54,515 nt of DNA from assembly GCA_964465145.1 (NCBI GenBank), contig CAYXJR010000019.1, forward strand, positions 1 through 54,515. The letters run 5' to 3'. The translations under genes were made by a program, and so were the position numbers. Below are positions 9,025 to 18,851 of the stretch, one piece after another; the first letter of the stretch is position 1, and each line of letters starts with the position of its first letter. The stretch is from JAUVKA01 sp964465145 (GTDB taxonomy: Bacteria; Bacteroidota; Bacteroidia; Bacteroidales; UBA12481). The notes under the pieces are model-generated. The model was not told the DNA's origin. It made no database searches and saw only the letters and a program-made list of their open reading frames with translations.

Positions 9025-9486
9025 TTATCTTAATTTGCAATCAACTTTCCCATCCCTGGCCCTCCAGCATGCTGCACTGCAATTGGTTTTATCCAGGTAA
9101 ACACTCACCCGGTCTCCATCTATGGCCCTGATCAGAGTGCTGTCGACCTGATACTCCGCCTGAACTGTATAGAATTCGTCGATAGGAACCCAAACGTCCA
9201 GGTAGTCTTTTCCTGTTGTGTCACGCAAAAATATGGATCCGGATTCCAACTTTCCCTTATATATAGTAATGGGTATACTATCTCCCGCATGGAGTGGGCT
9301 CAACTCAATGGAAAGCAAACCTTCTGTGGGTTTGATATCGTAGCAATTACTGCAGGATAGGTTAAGATTGCCCAGCTCACATGAATTAAGAATTGAGATG
9401 CTAATCAACAGGAGGATCAAAACCCCCAGTTTCGGCGATAATATTTTTTGTGTTGTTATCAAAGAGGATAATATCTTACCATTCAA
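9025..9486 (-). CDS. Hypothetical lipoprotein
   Basis: A 153-residue protein of unknown function. The N-terminus has a hydrophobic segment ending in a lipobox-like LNSC around residues 33-36, preceded by an unusually long n-region, so an internal start may be the real one. The mature part is beta-rich and has several cysteines (CSNC, and a CSAAC near the C-terminus). I recognise no domain. The gene ends one base from the AddA-like gene, tail to tail, and starts 6 bases behind the ankyrin protein gene, with which it is probably co-transcribed. Confidence 0.65.
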   Translation of the reverse strand: MNGKILSSLITTQKILSPKLGVLILLLISISILNSCELGNLNLSCSNCYDIKPTEGLLSIELSPLHAGDSIPITIYKGKLESGSIFLRDTTGKDYLDVWVPIDEFYTVQAEYQVDSTLIRAIDGDRVSVYLDKTNCSAACWRARDGKVDCKLR

Positions 9487-9492
9487 TTATCA

Positions 9493-10839
9493 TTATTTCA
9501 TTTCGTTAAAGCGGTACGATACGGATAACCCAAATCGTAAAGGCGATAACTGATAAGTGTTCATATTTTGAAGAAGCATTGAACAACCCAATTGCCATGA
9601 TCCAGCCTGCCAATACAAGCCGGTAGATGGCATAGGAACCCAGATTTTATCAGCTGGAGTTTCGCTGGCTTTATTATTCCCCAAAAAGTAGGCCAGATCA
9701 AATCCAAGATTCATTCCGATTCGTTCTTTCCTGCTTATCCTTAATAAAACCCATTGTTTTTGGATGCCAACATGGAATCCGGTTCGTGTTTCCCTGTATT
9801 GATATTTTATATTCGCTTCAGATGGCGTAAGGACTTTGAGCCTGCCGAGTCGTTGTGAGGCACCCAGATCAAAGCCTATTCCATATTTAGGTTCCCATAT
9901 TTCCATTTGTAAAGAGGAGAAGGCATCCCGGAAACCTGTGCTAAATTTTGTGCTCAGGGCTGGTTGAGAAAAGGATACCCTTTTATTCCTCACTGCCCCG
10001 GCATTTTCCATCAATGAGATAATATATGGATTTTTCGAAACCATCAAAACCAGGTCAAGACTATTTATGCCCTTACTTATGGAGTGGTTCACCTCAGAAC
10101 CGGCAGCAATTAAATGTTCAATTACATCAGGATAATTTTCCTGTATAGCCAGATCCAGGCAGGAATAGCCATGCATATTCACAGAATTGAAATTGCATCC
10201 CCAGGTTATCAGGGAGTCAAGCATTTCTATATCCTCGTTAAGAACGGCAAGATGAATAGCGTTGTTGCCCTGATTGTCTGTCTCCTTTATATCGGAAATG
10301 TACCTCAAAAGCAGACCTGCATCAGCTATATGGCCTCCCCAAACAGCCGCCAGAAATGGAGTTTTACCCTCTGGGTCGGTGACAGATTCTCCCTCTGAAT
10401 AAAACAGGAACATGTCGGTCATAATATAATCGCCATAGGCTGAAGCATAGAAAAGGGGAGAAAGGCCATACTGATCTTTCGCATTCACATTTGCCTGATG
10501 CTGAACCAGGTATTCAGCAATATCCAGCGAATTAAAATGAACAGACAAATGCAGTGGAGTGCGTTGTTCATTATCCATGGCATTTACCTGTGCTCCATTG
10601 AGTACCAGTGCTTTTACTGTGGTAATATGACCATTTTGAGCAGCATAATGAAGCGGGGTCATACCGTCCCAATCGCTTACATTTGGATTAATACTATCAT
10701 TGAGGAGAGACAGCACTTTGGCCGTTTCTCCTTTTTCAGCTGCTTCAATCAGCATATATTCTTTTTCGCCAATATCCTGTGCCAAACAAGGACAGGGATG
10801 TAAAAGAAAAAAAGGAAATATCAGGATTAGCCAGCGCAC
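9493..10839 (-). CDS. Secreted ankyrin-repeat protein with C-terminal beta-barrel-like domain
   Basis: The frame is open from 10914 (473 residues). The GTG at 10839 (VRWLILIFPFF...CLAQ) gives a clean signal peptide and avoids overlap with sucB, so I prefer it. Counted from the longer start, residues about 50-330 are ankyrin repeats with recurring G-TPLH-AA and LL--GA-VN patterns. The last roughly 140 residues alternate aromatic and polar residues and end in a strand closing with Tyr-Arg-Phe, as in outer-membrane beta-proteins. An ankyrin array displayed from an outer-membrane domain is unusual. No partner is known; ligand binding at the surface or in the periplasm is a guess. The gene lies directly downstream of sucB on the same strand. 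Confidence 0.78.
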   Translation of the reverse strand: MRWLILIFPFFLLHPCPCLAQDIGEKEYMLIEAAEKGETAKVLSLLNDSINPNVSDWDGMTPLHYAAQNGHITTVKALVLNGAQVNAMDNEQRTPLHLSVHFNSLDIAEYLVQHQANVNAKDQYGLSPLFYASAYGDYIMTDMFLFYSEGESVTDPEGKTPFLAAVWGGHIADAGLLLRYISDIKETDNQGNNAIHLAVLNEDIEMLDSLITWGCNFNSVNMHGYSCLDLAIQENYPDVIEHLIAAGSEVNHSISKGINSLDLVLMVSKNPYIISLMENAGAVRNKRVSFSQPALSTKFSTGFRDAFSSLQMEIWEPKYGIGFDLGASQRLGRLKVLTPSEANIKYQYRETRTGFHVGIQKQWVLLRISRKERIGMNLGFDLAYFLGNNKASETPADKIWVPMPSTGLYWQAGSWQLGCSMLLQNMNTYQLSPLRFGLSVSYRFNEMK

Positions 10840-10882
10840 AGTTTTATTATTTGGATTATTTAAGCAACAATTTTGCCGCAGA

Positions 10883-12085
10883 TCAGAGATCAAAAAGACC
10901 TTTTTCCGGTTCACCCCCGAAATGGAGGAGCTTGTATGGATTTTCTATCAGCTCAATTATTTTCTTTAGAAAGCCCACACTGTCCTTTCCGTCTACCAGG
11001 CGATGATCGTAGGACAGTGCAAGATACATCATAGGCCGGATTACAACCCGTCCTTCAACAGCAATTGGCCGCTCTATAATATTGTGCATACCCAGTATCG
11101 CAGACTGAGGCGGATTAAGAATCGGTGTTGATAAAAGGCTACCGAATACCCCCCCGTTAGTAATACTGAAGGTGCCGCCATCGAGATCATCCAGGCTGAT
11201 TTTGTTGTCTCTTGATTTCTCAGCCAGGGCCGCTATGGCTTTCTCAATGGATGCCAGGTTCATTGTTTCAACATTCCTTATTACTGGAACCATTAATCCT
11301 TTTGGTGTTTGTATGGCAATTCCTATATCATGATAATCAAAATTCACCAGGTTCTGACCGTCTATCCTGGAATTGATCTGAGGGAAGACCAGAAGGGCAC
11401 GGCTGACAGCCTGTGTAAAGAAGGACATAAATCCCAGCTTGACCCCATGCTTTTCCTGAAATTTTGTTTTATACTGGTTCCGCAAAGCAATAACAGCCGA
11501 CATATCTACCTCATTGAAAGTGGTAAGCATCGCGGTTTCATTTTTAACGGCAACAAGGCGTTCGGCCAACTTTCTCCTGAGAAGCGACATCTTTTTACTG
11601 GTCGAATTCCTTGTTCCCCGGCTAACTGTAGTGAGTACTGAATCTGCAGGCAGATTAAGTATAGCCTGAATATCTGTCTTGCTGATTCTTCTCAGACCGG
11701 AAAGTACATCCTCCACAGATAAATTATGCTCCTCCATCATCCTTGTGGCCACCGGGGTAATTTTCACAGTTGAGTTATCCAATGGGACTTCCAATAATCC
11801 CTCTTCCTTTTTCAGATCGGATTTTTGGTCATCCCGCCCTTCTGGCCTGACAGCTGATTCATCGATATTTCCAATCACTGATCCCACGGCAGCAGCTTCC
11901 CCGTTAGGAACCAGGATATTAATTACTCCGCTGGCTGGAGCTGTAACTTCCAGAGTAGCTTTTTCTGACTCCAGAGAAACAATTTCCTGGTCGGTGTTTA
12001 CCCAGGAACCATTTTCGACCAGCCACGAACCGATTTCAACTTCGGAAATTGATTCTCCGGGGGTGGGCACTAAAATATCTACCAT
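10883..12085 (-). CDS. sucB: Dihydrolipoyl succinyltransferase (E2 of 2-oxoglutarate dehydrogenase)
   Basis: A 400-residue E2 enzyme. The N-terminal lipoyl domain (1-77) has the lipoylated lysine in LESEKATLE near residue 43. A peripheral-subunit-binding domain (about 108-145) precedes the acyltransferase domain, whose catalytic histidine is in DHRLVDG near residue 368. It transfers the succinyl group from E1 to CoA in the TCA cycle. It starts 23 bases after the stop of sucA on the same strand, so the two form a sucAB operon. The E3 lipoamide dehydrogenase gene is not in this window. Confidence 0.96.
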   Translation of the reverse strand: MVDILVPTPGESISEVEIGSWLVENGSWVNTDQEIVSLESEKATLEVTAPASGVINILVPNGEAAAVGSVIGNIDESAVRPEGRDDQKSDLKKEEGLLEVPLDNSTVKITPVATRMMEEHNLSVEDVLSGLRRISKTDIQAILNLPADSVLTTVSRGTRNSTSKKMSLLRRKLAERLVAVKNETAMLTTFNEVDMSAVIALRNQYKTKFQEKHGVKLGFMSFFTQAVSRALLVFPQINSRIDGQNLVNFDYHDIGIAIQTPKGLMVPVIRNVETMNLASIEKAIAALAEKSRDNKISLDDLDGGTFSITNGGVFGSLLSTPILNPPQSAILGMHNIIERPIAVEGRVVIRPMMYLALSYDHRLVDGKDSVGFLKKIIELIENPYKLLHFGGEPEKGLFDL

Positions 12086-12108
12086 GGTTAATTATTCTTA
12101 TTATTGAA

Positions 12109-14922
12109 TTATTTGGAAAATGGAATGTATTCAAATTGCTTTAATATTTCAACTCTGGATTTTCCTTCAACACATTCTAATCCACAATACTTGTTTTTTA
12201 AATCACAGGTGCAGGGCCTGAAAACTTTATCAATAATCTCCTGTTGCCCCATTTGGTGTATTTTATTCAGGCCTGTGGCAGGTGATGCGCTTGTTGCCCT
12301 GCAAACCGGTATCCAATTGACCTGGCGAACCTCATGACTAAGAAATCTCCAGGCTCCCATGTTATGAGGTTCTTCCTGAACCCACAAGTATAATTCTGCC
12401 TGAGAGTATTTTTTTATGATTTTGTTGAATTCTTCATGTGGGAATGGATATATCTGTTCAATCCTGACCAGGGCAATATCTCTGGTATTCCACTGTTGTT
12501 TCTGTTTCAGAAGATCATAAAATAATTTACCTGAGCAAAATACAATACGTTTTACATCTTCAACGTCTGTTTCAGGGTCATCAATGATCTTTTGGAACCC
12601 ACCATTGCTGAATTCGCTCAATGCAGATGTGCAAGCCGAGTGCCTTAAAAGGCTTTTTGGTGTAAATACAATTAAAGGAATACGGAATTTTCGCATCATA
12701 TGACGACGCAGCAGGTGAAATAAGTTAGCTGGGGTTGTGGGATTAACTAATTCCATATTGTCTCCAGCTGCCAATGCAAGAAATCGCTCCATACGGGCAC
12801 TGGAATGATCAGGGCCCTGACCTTCAAATCCATGCGGCAACAAAAGGACCAAGCCATTTAAAACACCCCATTTTTCCTCTGCCGAGGAGATGAATTGGTC
12901 GATAATCACCTGGGCTGTATTTGCGAAATCACCGAACTGAGCTTCCCAGATGGTAAGTGTATTAGGACTTCCCAGGGCATAGCCATATTCAAAGCCAAGA
13001 ACACCATATTCTGATAATGGGGAATTATATACCTCAAATCGAGCCTGTTTATCCGAGAGATTTTTCAAGGGGTAATATTTCTGCCCGGTATCCTCCTGGA
13101 CCAGAGCCGCATGCCTATGGGCGAATGTTCCTCTTTCGCTATCCTGCCCGGAGAGTCTGACACCGTAACCATCTATAAGCAAACTGGCATAGGCAAGGAG
13201 TTCACCCATAGCCCAGTCCAGCTTGTCACCCTCAAATGATTTTTTTCTGGCATCTATTATGCGATGCATTTTTTGAAAAAAATTCATACCCTCCGGCAAA
13301 GAGGTCAGTTTTTGAGCAAGATCAAGGAGCAATCCCTTATCCACACTGGTCTTTATCTGTTTTCCAAAATCCGCTGAGATTGGGTGGTGAAATGATTTCC
13401 AGTCATCTTTCAAGAATGGACGGATACTGGCTATATTATCCTTCTGGCTCTTTTCAAAATTCTTTTCGAGAATAGATTCATGTTGCTTATTTATGGCTGC
13501 AATTTCTTCCGGGTTTACTATTTTATCTTTAATTAATTTCTCTGCATAAATATCACAAACATCCGGATGATTTGCAATTGCTTTATATAGCAAAGGTTGT
13601 GTGAACCTGGGCTCATCTCCCTCATTATGACCATATTTACGATAACAAAGTAAATCGATAAATACATCTTGTTCAAATTCCTGCCTAAATTCCATGGCAA
13701 GGCCAACTGTATACAACAAGGCTTCGACGTCATCTCCATTTACGTGAAATACGGGAGCCTTGGTGACTTTGGCGATATCGGTGCAATAAGTGCTTGACCT
13801 GGCTTCAGTATAGTTAGTGGTAAACCCTACCTGGTTATTAATAACTATGTGGATTGTTCCCCCGGTTTTGTATCCAGGTAACTGGGCCATTTGAACAATC
13901 TCGTATACAACTCCCTGGCCGGCGATAGCTGCATCACCATGTATGATAATAGGAGCGAGCTGGGATAGGTCGCCATCCAGGAAATTATCCAGTCTTGCCC
14001 TTGCTACACCTTCCACCAGAGGGCCAACCGCTTCAAGGTGGGAGGGATTGGGGAGTAAATCCAGCCGTACACTTTTACCCTCATCAGTGGTAATAATATT
14101 GTCGTATCCCAAATGGTATTTAACATCACCAAGCTCCACCCCTTTTTCATATTCGGTAGCCCGGTATTCGGTAAAAATATCGGCATAGGGCTTCTGAAGT
14201 ATATTCGCCAGGACATTCAGCCTGCCCCGGTGTGCCATTCCAATGACATATTCTCTGATGCCTAGCCTGGATCCCATTTCAATTACCCAGTCCAGTGCTG
14301 GGATAAGGGCTTCAGCACCTTCAAGAGAAAAACGTTTTTGACCAACGAACTTCTTATGAATATATTTTTCGAAACTGACTGCCTTGTTCAGATGCTCGTA
14401 AAAATGGATTTTATCCTCTCTGGTAAAAACAGCCTGGTTTTTGGTGCTTTCCATTTTCTTTTCTAACCATTCAAGGATCACCGGATTACGGATGAACATA
14501 AATTCAGCACCCACACTCTTACAGTACGTTTCTTCGAGGTGGTCAACGATGTTATTAAGAGATGTCGGTCCTAAACCAATGTTTTTGCCTGCTTCGAAAA
14601 TAGTGTCGAGATCTTTTTTCTCCAGTCCGTAGTTTTCAATGGCAAGGGTGGGGAAGTATTTTCGTCTTACCCTTACCGGGTTAGTCACTGTAAATAAATG
14701 GCCCCGCTTCCGGTACCAGTCTATCAGATTCAGAACATTGAATTCCTGGTCGAAGGTCTGTCCTTGTAATTGATCTTCTGGATAATGAGATCTGGCGAAC
14801 TCAAATCCCTCAAAAAATCTCTTCCAGGAATCATCCATAGCTTCGGGATTTTCCAGGTAAAGGCGGTAGTTTGATTCAATTGTCCCGACATCCGCATTGC
14901 CGAGATAGGTGAATTTATCCAT
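12109..14922 (-). CDS. sucA: 2-oxoglutarate dehydrogenase E1 component
   Basis: A 937-residue thiamine-diphosphate enzyme of the SucA type. The N-terminus has the short E1o segment (YLGNADVGTIESNYRLY). The thiamine-diphosphate domain shows MAHRGRLN, HGDAAIAGQGVVYE and NNQVGFTT, and the E1o hallmark YRKYGHNEGDEP is present. The transketolase-like pyrimidine domain and C-terminal domain follow (LLPHGFEGQGPDHSSAR). It decarboxylates 2-oxoglutarate and passes the succinyl unit to SucB. A TATTTTTG promoter box lies upstream at 14945-14952. Length is normal. Confidence 0.96.
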   Translation of the reverse strand: MDKFTYLGNADVGTIESNYRLYLENPEAMDDSWKRFFEGFEFARSHYPEDQLQGQTFDQEFNVLNLIDWYRKRGHLFTVTNPVRVRRKYFPTLAIENYGLEKKDLDTIFEAGKNIGLGPTSLNNIVDHLEETYCKSVGAEFMFIRNPVILEWLEKKMESTKNQAVFTREDKIHFYEHLNKAVSFEKYIHKKFVGQKRFSLEGAEALIPALDWVIEMGSRLGIREYVIGMAHRGRLNVLANILQKPYADIFTEYRATEYEKGVELGDVKYHLGYDNIITTDEGKSVRLDLLPNPSHLEAVGPLVEGVARARLDNFLDGDLSQLAPIIIHGDAAIAGQGVVYEIVQMAQLPGYKTGGTIHIVINNQVGFTTNYTEARSSTYCTDIAKVTKAPVFHVNGDDVEALLYTVGLAMEFRQEFEQDVFIDLLCYRKYGHNEGDEPRFTQPLLYKAIANHPDVCDIYAEKLIKDKIVNPEEIAAINKQHESILEKNFEKSQKDNIASIRPFLKDDWKSFHHPISADFGKQIKTSVDKGLLLDLAQKLTSLPEGMNFFQKMHRIIDARKKSFEGDKLDWAMGELLAYASLLIDGYGVRLSGQDSERGTFAHRHAALVQEDTGQKYYPLKNLSDKQARFEVYNSPLSEYGVLGFEYGYALGSPNTLTIWEAQFGDFANTAQVIIDQFISSAEEKWGVLNGLVLLLPHGFEGQGPDHSSARMERFLALAAGDNMELVNPTTPANLFHLLRRHMMRKFRIPLIVFTPKSLLRHSACTSALSEFSNGGFQKIIDDPETDVEDVKRIVFCSGKLFYDLLKQKQQWNTRDIALVRIEQIYPFPHEEFNKIIKKYSQAELYLWVQEEPHNMGAWRFLSHEVRQVNWIPVCRATSASPATGLNKIHQMGQQEIIDKVFRPCTCDLKNKYCGLECVEGKSRVEILKQFEYIPFSK

Positions 14923-14944
14923 TTTAATTGATCAGCTTAGCTTA

Positions 14945-14952
14945 CAAAAATA
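14945..14952 (-). promoter_or_regulatory. -7 promoter box (TATTTTTG) for sucAB
   Basis: The minus strand reads TATTTTTG, an exact TAnnTTTG match, 23 bases upstream of the sucA ATG. The predicted leader is about 15 bases. Confidence 0.55.
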
Positions 14953-15033
14953 ATTAAATCCTTATGACACAGGAATTATTAAGGTAATGTTACTCCAGCT
15001 TATACAAATGAATTCTGATTCTGTTCGACTGAC

Positions 15034-17958
15034 ATGCAAAAAAGCGTACTTTTGAAAGTAAATCCGGTTAATTTGAACTCATTCTTATTCGCTGTTGCAT
15101 CACACGTCCTTAAAAATTATGAATCTGGACTAAGCAGGATGGCTTTTATTTTCCCTAATCGCCGTGCTGTTCAGGTTTTTAAGAACCATTTGACTGATCT
15201 AACAGAAAAACCTATCTGGACTCCCCGGATGATCAGTATTGACGACTGGATGGCTCAAGTATCTGGTTTATCTGAGGCAGATAAAATCACGCAATTACTA
15301 AACCTTTATGAGGCAGTTCAGGGTAAGGATGGGCAAAAGGAAGGTGTGGATCAATTTATTCGTTGGGGGGAAATGCTTCTTAGGGATTTTGATGAAATAG
15401 ATAAATACTTAGTAGAGCCGGAAAAAATTTTCAGAACCATTCTCTCCGTGAAGGAGATTGAGGCCCAATTTCCGAGCCTGGGCCCTGAACAGTTGGAACA
15501 ATTGCAGAAATTTTGGTCTGGTTTTCACCCGACTCCTTCTTCTTTTCAGGAAAAATGGCTTCATCTATGGAATTCTCTTGAGAATATTTATCAGGATTTT
15601 CATGATATATTAACCAGACAAAAACTGGCAACAAGTGGATATATCTACAGGAGTTCTTGTTATAAAATAGAAAAAGATCCATCGGCAAGCCTGCCCCTGG
15701 AAAAATATTTTTTTATTGGGTTTAACGCTTTAAGTGCAGTTGAGGAAAGGGTCTTTACAATATGTAAGCAGGAGGGAAAGGCTTCGTTTTACTGGGATAT
15801 CCCCGCCAACCTAATGGATTCATATCAGGAATCCGGACATTTTATTCGTGCTAATGTCCGAAAATTTCCACCTCCTGAAACCTTTACGAATGAATTTCAC
15901 AGACTCCAGGACCGTTTTGGAAAAATTTTTCCGGCACAGTTCGAACCAGTTGATATCTATGCTTGTGAATCTGCTTCCGGTCAGGTTGGGATTTTGCGGC
16001 AGATACTTTCAACTGGTCCAATAGAGCAACTATCTTCTGGAAAGAGCCAGAAAGCCGTTATTCTTGCAGACGAGACCTTGCTTGAACCTGTGTTATCAGC
16101 CATTTCGAATCCTGGTACCGAAATCAATATTTCCATGGGTTTTCCGGCGGATCGTTCTTTGTTTGTAGATTTCATTAGACGGATTATTGAAATCAATACA
16201 TATTTACCTGCAGAGAAATCCGGCAAGATTTTTCTGCCGACCAGTCAGCTGTCTCAATTACTGCATCATCCGGTAATGGCTTCCTTGTTGAGCGATGATA
16301 TGAACAGTGGATTTGACTTGTTGAAGGATTGGCCAGCCAGCATGGTGCCCTTGGATCTTATTTTAAAAAAGGAACCGGAGATAAGCTTGTTCCTGTGTTT
16401 CCAGGATGTTGGAAGACTAATTAATAAGCTGATTTCACTTTTTGACAGGTTTAAGTTGACCTTGGAAACACAGCCTGCACTGGAGAAGGAATCTTTCCAA
16501 AGGATCCGGGACTGGATAATAACCATACTTCAGGGACTGGAATTAAAAAAGCTCAAGATCAATCTGGACTCCTTTATTTGGCTGTTTAATGATTTTATTC
16601 AAAAGGAGCGGCTGCCTTTTGAAGGCAGCCTTAGTGCCGGGATTCAGCTCACCGGGATCCTTGAGACGCGGTTAATGGATTATGATGAGTTAATTATACT
16701 GAGTTGTAATGAGGGGATATGGCCTGCTGATTCCTCACCACCAACATTAATCCCTTATAACCTACGCCGGGCAAATAACCTGCCTACCCGGGAATACAGA
16801 GATTCTTTTTACGGTTATTATTTTTACCGTTTGCTTCAACGTGCCAGGAAAGTCAGCCTGATGTACGTAAATTCACCTGATCCCGCCAAAATGAGCCAGG
16901 GCGATCCCAGCAGGTTTATTCAGCAGCTTAGGTTTGATTCGAATCAATTTTGCCGTGAATTTCTTTCTGCTTCCTCCCTTAATCCAGGCGTTTCTCCAGC
17001 CCGAATCATCTTAAAGTCTGGGGCTGTCCGGGAGGCTCTGAATAGTTATCTGGACAAAAGTAGTGGAAAGTATTTATCTCCCAGTGCATTAAATACCTAT
17101 ATAGATTGCCCTTTGCGCTTTTCAATGCAATATCTGCTCAGGATCAGAGAAGGAGAGGATCTTGTGGAAGCTGGAGAGCCACGAATGTTTGGTCAGCTTA
17201 TGCATAAAACCCTGGAATACTTATATCAGGACTTTGCTGAATCGGGAAAGTTCGTTCAAATTGAATACCTTAAGAATATTCTGCAAAATAATGAGGAATT
17301 GAATAAATACATCAGGCAGGCCTTTAAGTCGGAGTATTTCAAATTAGATCCCGATTCAGCATGGCCGGAGCTGTTTGGTAAAGACCTGCTCGTTCAAGAA
17401 GTCCTTTCAAAGCAATTCAGATCCGTTTTAATGGTTGATGTCCAATATACCCCTTTCAAAATCATAGGACTGGAAAAAAAGGTTTCTGCCACAGTGCGGT
17501 TTGAAATGGGCGGAAAGCCGATGGAGGTGTTGATAGGAGGCTACATTGACCGTTTAGATGAAAAAGACGGTTTGATTCGGATTTTGGATTATAAGTCGGG
17601 GAACCCTGGAATGGCTTTCAAGGATATTCAGGATTTAGTTAATCCTCTAAAGCAAAAACGACAAAAAGAGATATTGCAGGCTTTAATTTATTCTGTGTTG
17701 TTTCTAAAGGGGCAGTCGACATACAAAGCTATACAGCCTGCCATTTATCCCACCGGTAAAATGAGGAAGAAACCATTTGAGCCGGGTATTATCCATGATA
17801 AAGATGTAATTCAGGATATTCTCGATTATAGTGATGGTTTGCTAGAATTGCTCAGGGGAGTATTGGCTGATATTTTCAACCCGGATCTGGATTTCAAACA
17901 AACAGAAAATGAAACCACATGCAGGTTTTGTCCTTTCAAAGATTATTGTCGGCGTTGA
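15034..17958 (+). CDS. AddB-like PD-(D/E)XK nuclease / inactivated helicase
   Basis: A 974-residue protein of the AddB family. The N-terminal half resembles a helicase fold without a clean Walker A (FPNRRAVQVFKNHL takes that position). The C-terminal third is a RecB-type nuclease, with LMHKTLEYLY, then the catalytic segment ILDYKSG near residue 850. Four cysteines that would hold an iron-sulfur cluster are visible: one in YIDCPLRF and three in the C-terminal CRFCPFKDYC. AddB pairs with AddA in recombinational repair; the AddA-like gene is at 5838. The 3' end overlaps trmD by 16 bases in convergent orientation. Confidence 0.88.
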   Translation: MQKSVLLKVNPVNLNSFLFAVASHVLKNYESGLSRMAFIFPNRRAVQVFKNHLTDLTEKPIWTPRMISIDDWMAQVSGLSEADKITQLLNLYEAVQGKDGQKEGVDQFIRWGEMLLRDFDEIDKYLVEPEKIFRTILSVKEIEAQFPSLGPEQLEQLQKFWSGFHPTPSSFQEKWLHLWNSLENIYQDFHDILTRQKLATSGYIYRSSCYKIEKDPSASLPLEKYFFIGFNALSAVEERVFTICKQEGKASFYWDIPANLMDSYQESGHFIRANVRKFPPPETFTNEFHRLQDRFGKIFPAQFEPVDIYACESASGQVGILRQILSTGPIEQLSSGKSQKAVILADETLLEPVLSAISNPGTEINISMGFPADRSLFVDFIRRIIEINTYLPAEKSGKIFLPTSQLSQLLHHPVMASLLSDDMNSGFDLLKDWPASMVPLDLILKKEPEISLFLCFQDVGRLINKLISLFDRFKLTLETQPALEKESFQRIRDWIITILQGLELKKLKINLDSFIWLFNDFIQKERLPFEGSLSAGIQLTGILETRLMDYDELIILSCNEGIWPADSSPPTLIPYNLRRANNLPTREYRDSFYGYYFYRLLQRARKVSLMYVNSPDPAKMSQGDPSRFIQQLRFDSNQFCREFLSASSLNPGVSPARIILKSGAVREALNSYLDKSSGKYLSPSALNTYIDCPLRFSMQYLLRIREGEDLVEAGEPRMFGQLMHKTLEYLYQDFAESGKFVQIEYLKNILQNNEELNKYIRQAFKSEYFKLDPDSAWPELFGKDLLVQEVLSKQFRSVLMVDVQYTPFKIIGLEKKVSATVRFEMGGKPMEVLIGGYIDRLDEKDGLIRILDYKSGNPGMAFKDIQDLVNPLKQKRQKEILQALIYSVLFLKGQSTYKAIQPAIYPTGKMRKKPFEPGIIHDKDVIQDILDYSDGLLELLRGVLADIFNPDLDFKQTENETTCRFCPFKDYCRR

Positions 17959-18641
17959 TCTTCATCCTCTTGAAGTAGATCTGGCCGAAGCAATTTTGTC
18001 CTTTCAATTGCCTTTTCCAGCTTCCAGATCTCAATTTGTTTGTCATTTCCGGAAAGAAGAATATCTGGTACGGCCCAGCCTTTGTATATTGCAGGGCGGG
18101 TGTATAAGGGAGGAGCCAGTAAATTATCCTGGAATGAATCGGTTAGAGCAGAAACTTCGTCTGAAATAGCTCCCGGTAATAGTCGGATTATCGCATCTGC
18201 CATAACAGCTGCGGCCAACTCTCCGCCTGTTAGGACATAATCCCCAATTGAGATTTCGCGTGTGATCAGGTGATCCCTGATCCTCTGGTCTATCCCTTTA
18301 TAATGGCCGCATAGGATGATCAAATTTCCTAAACAGGATAGCTGATTGGCAATTTTCTGATTAAAAGCTTCCCCATCCGGAGAAGTATAAATTATTTCGT
18401 CATAATCTCTTTCATTCTTCAGTTTTTCAATTGCCCTCTCAATTGGTTCAATAGTTAAAACCATTCCACCTCCGCCGCTAAATGGATAGTCATCCACACT
18501 CTTGTGTTTTTCTTGGGAAAAATCATGGAGATTATGGATAAATATTTCTACCAGGCCTTTGTCATGGGCTCTTTTAATTATGCTATGCTGAAAAGGACTA
18601 TGAAGTAATTCCGGAACAGCTGTTAAAAGATCTATTCGCAT
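17943..18641 (-). CDS. trmD: tRNA (guanine-37-N1)-methyltransferase
   Basis: A SPOUT-class methyltransferase that places m1G37 in tRNAs with a G36. The start MRIDLLTAVPE at 18641 matches the family; the frame is open a further three codons (ATG at 18650). The trefoil-knot SAM-binding segments are visible: LCGHYKGIDQR and ISIGDYVLTGGELAA. DYPFSGGGGMV is the conserved substrate loop. It is normally in an rpsP-rimM-trmD-rplS operon, but here it stands alone, convergent with and overlapping the AddB-like gene. A TACCTTTG promoter box lies at 18658-18665. Confidence 0.95.
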   Translation of the reverse strand: MRIDLLTAVPELLHSPFQHSIIKRAHDKGLVEIFIHNLHDFSQEKHKSVDDYPFSGGGGMVLTIEPIERAIEKLKNERDYDEIIYTSPDGEAFNQKIANQLSCLGNLIILCGHYKGIDQRIRDHLITREISIGDYVLTGGELAAAVMADAIIRLLPGAISDEVSALTDSFQDNLLAPPLYTRPAIYKGWAVPDILLSGNDKQIEIWKLEKAIERTKLLRPDLLQEDEDQRRQ

Positions 18642-18657
18642 ACTTTGCATTTTAAAG

Positions 18658-18665
18658 CAAAGGTA
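18658..18665 (-). promoter_or_regulatory. -7 promoter box (TACCTTTG) for trmD
   Basis: Exact TAnnTTTG on the minus strand, ending about 17 bases before the preferred ATG (18641) and 8 bases before the alternative one (18650). Confidence 0.5.
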
Positions 18666-18837
18666 TTAAATCAAGGAATATCAACTACACTGACAATATG
18701 GCAGTCTAGCAATAAATAAAACAGACATAATGACATGTATTTAGAATTTACGCCTGTCAGAATGGTGGAAAAAAGGAATGGCATATGTTTTGAAAAAGAG
18801 GAGAAACAGTAAAATTTTTTCAAACCCATAAAATAAC

Positions 18838-18843
18838 AGGAGG
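18838..18843 (+). promoter_or_regulatory. Strong Shine-Dalgarno (AGGAGG) before hsp20
   Basis: AGGAGG sits 8 bases before the ATG at 18852. Strong Shine-Dalgarno sequences are uncommon in Bacteroidota, and most genes here lack one, so this gene is probably translated unusually efficiently or differs in origin. Confidence 0.6.
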
Positions 18844-18851
18844 ATAAGAAA

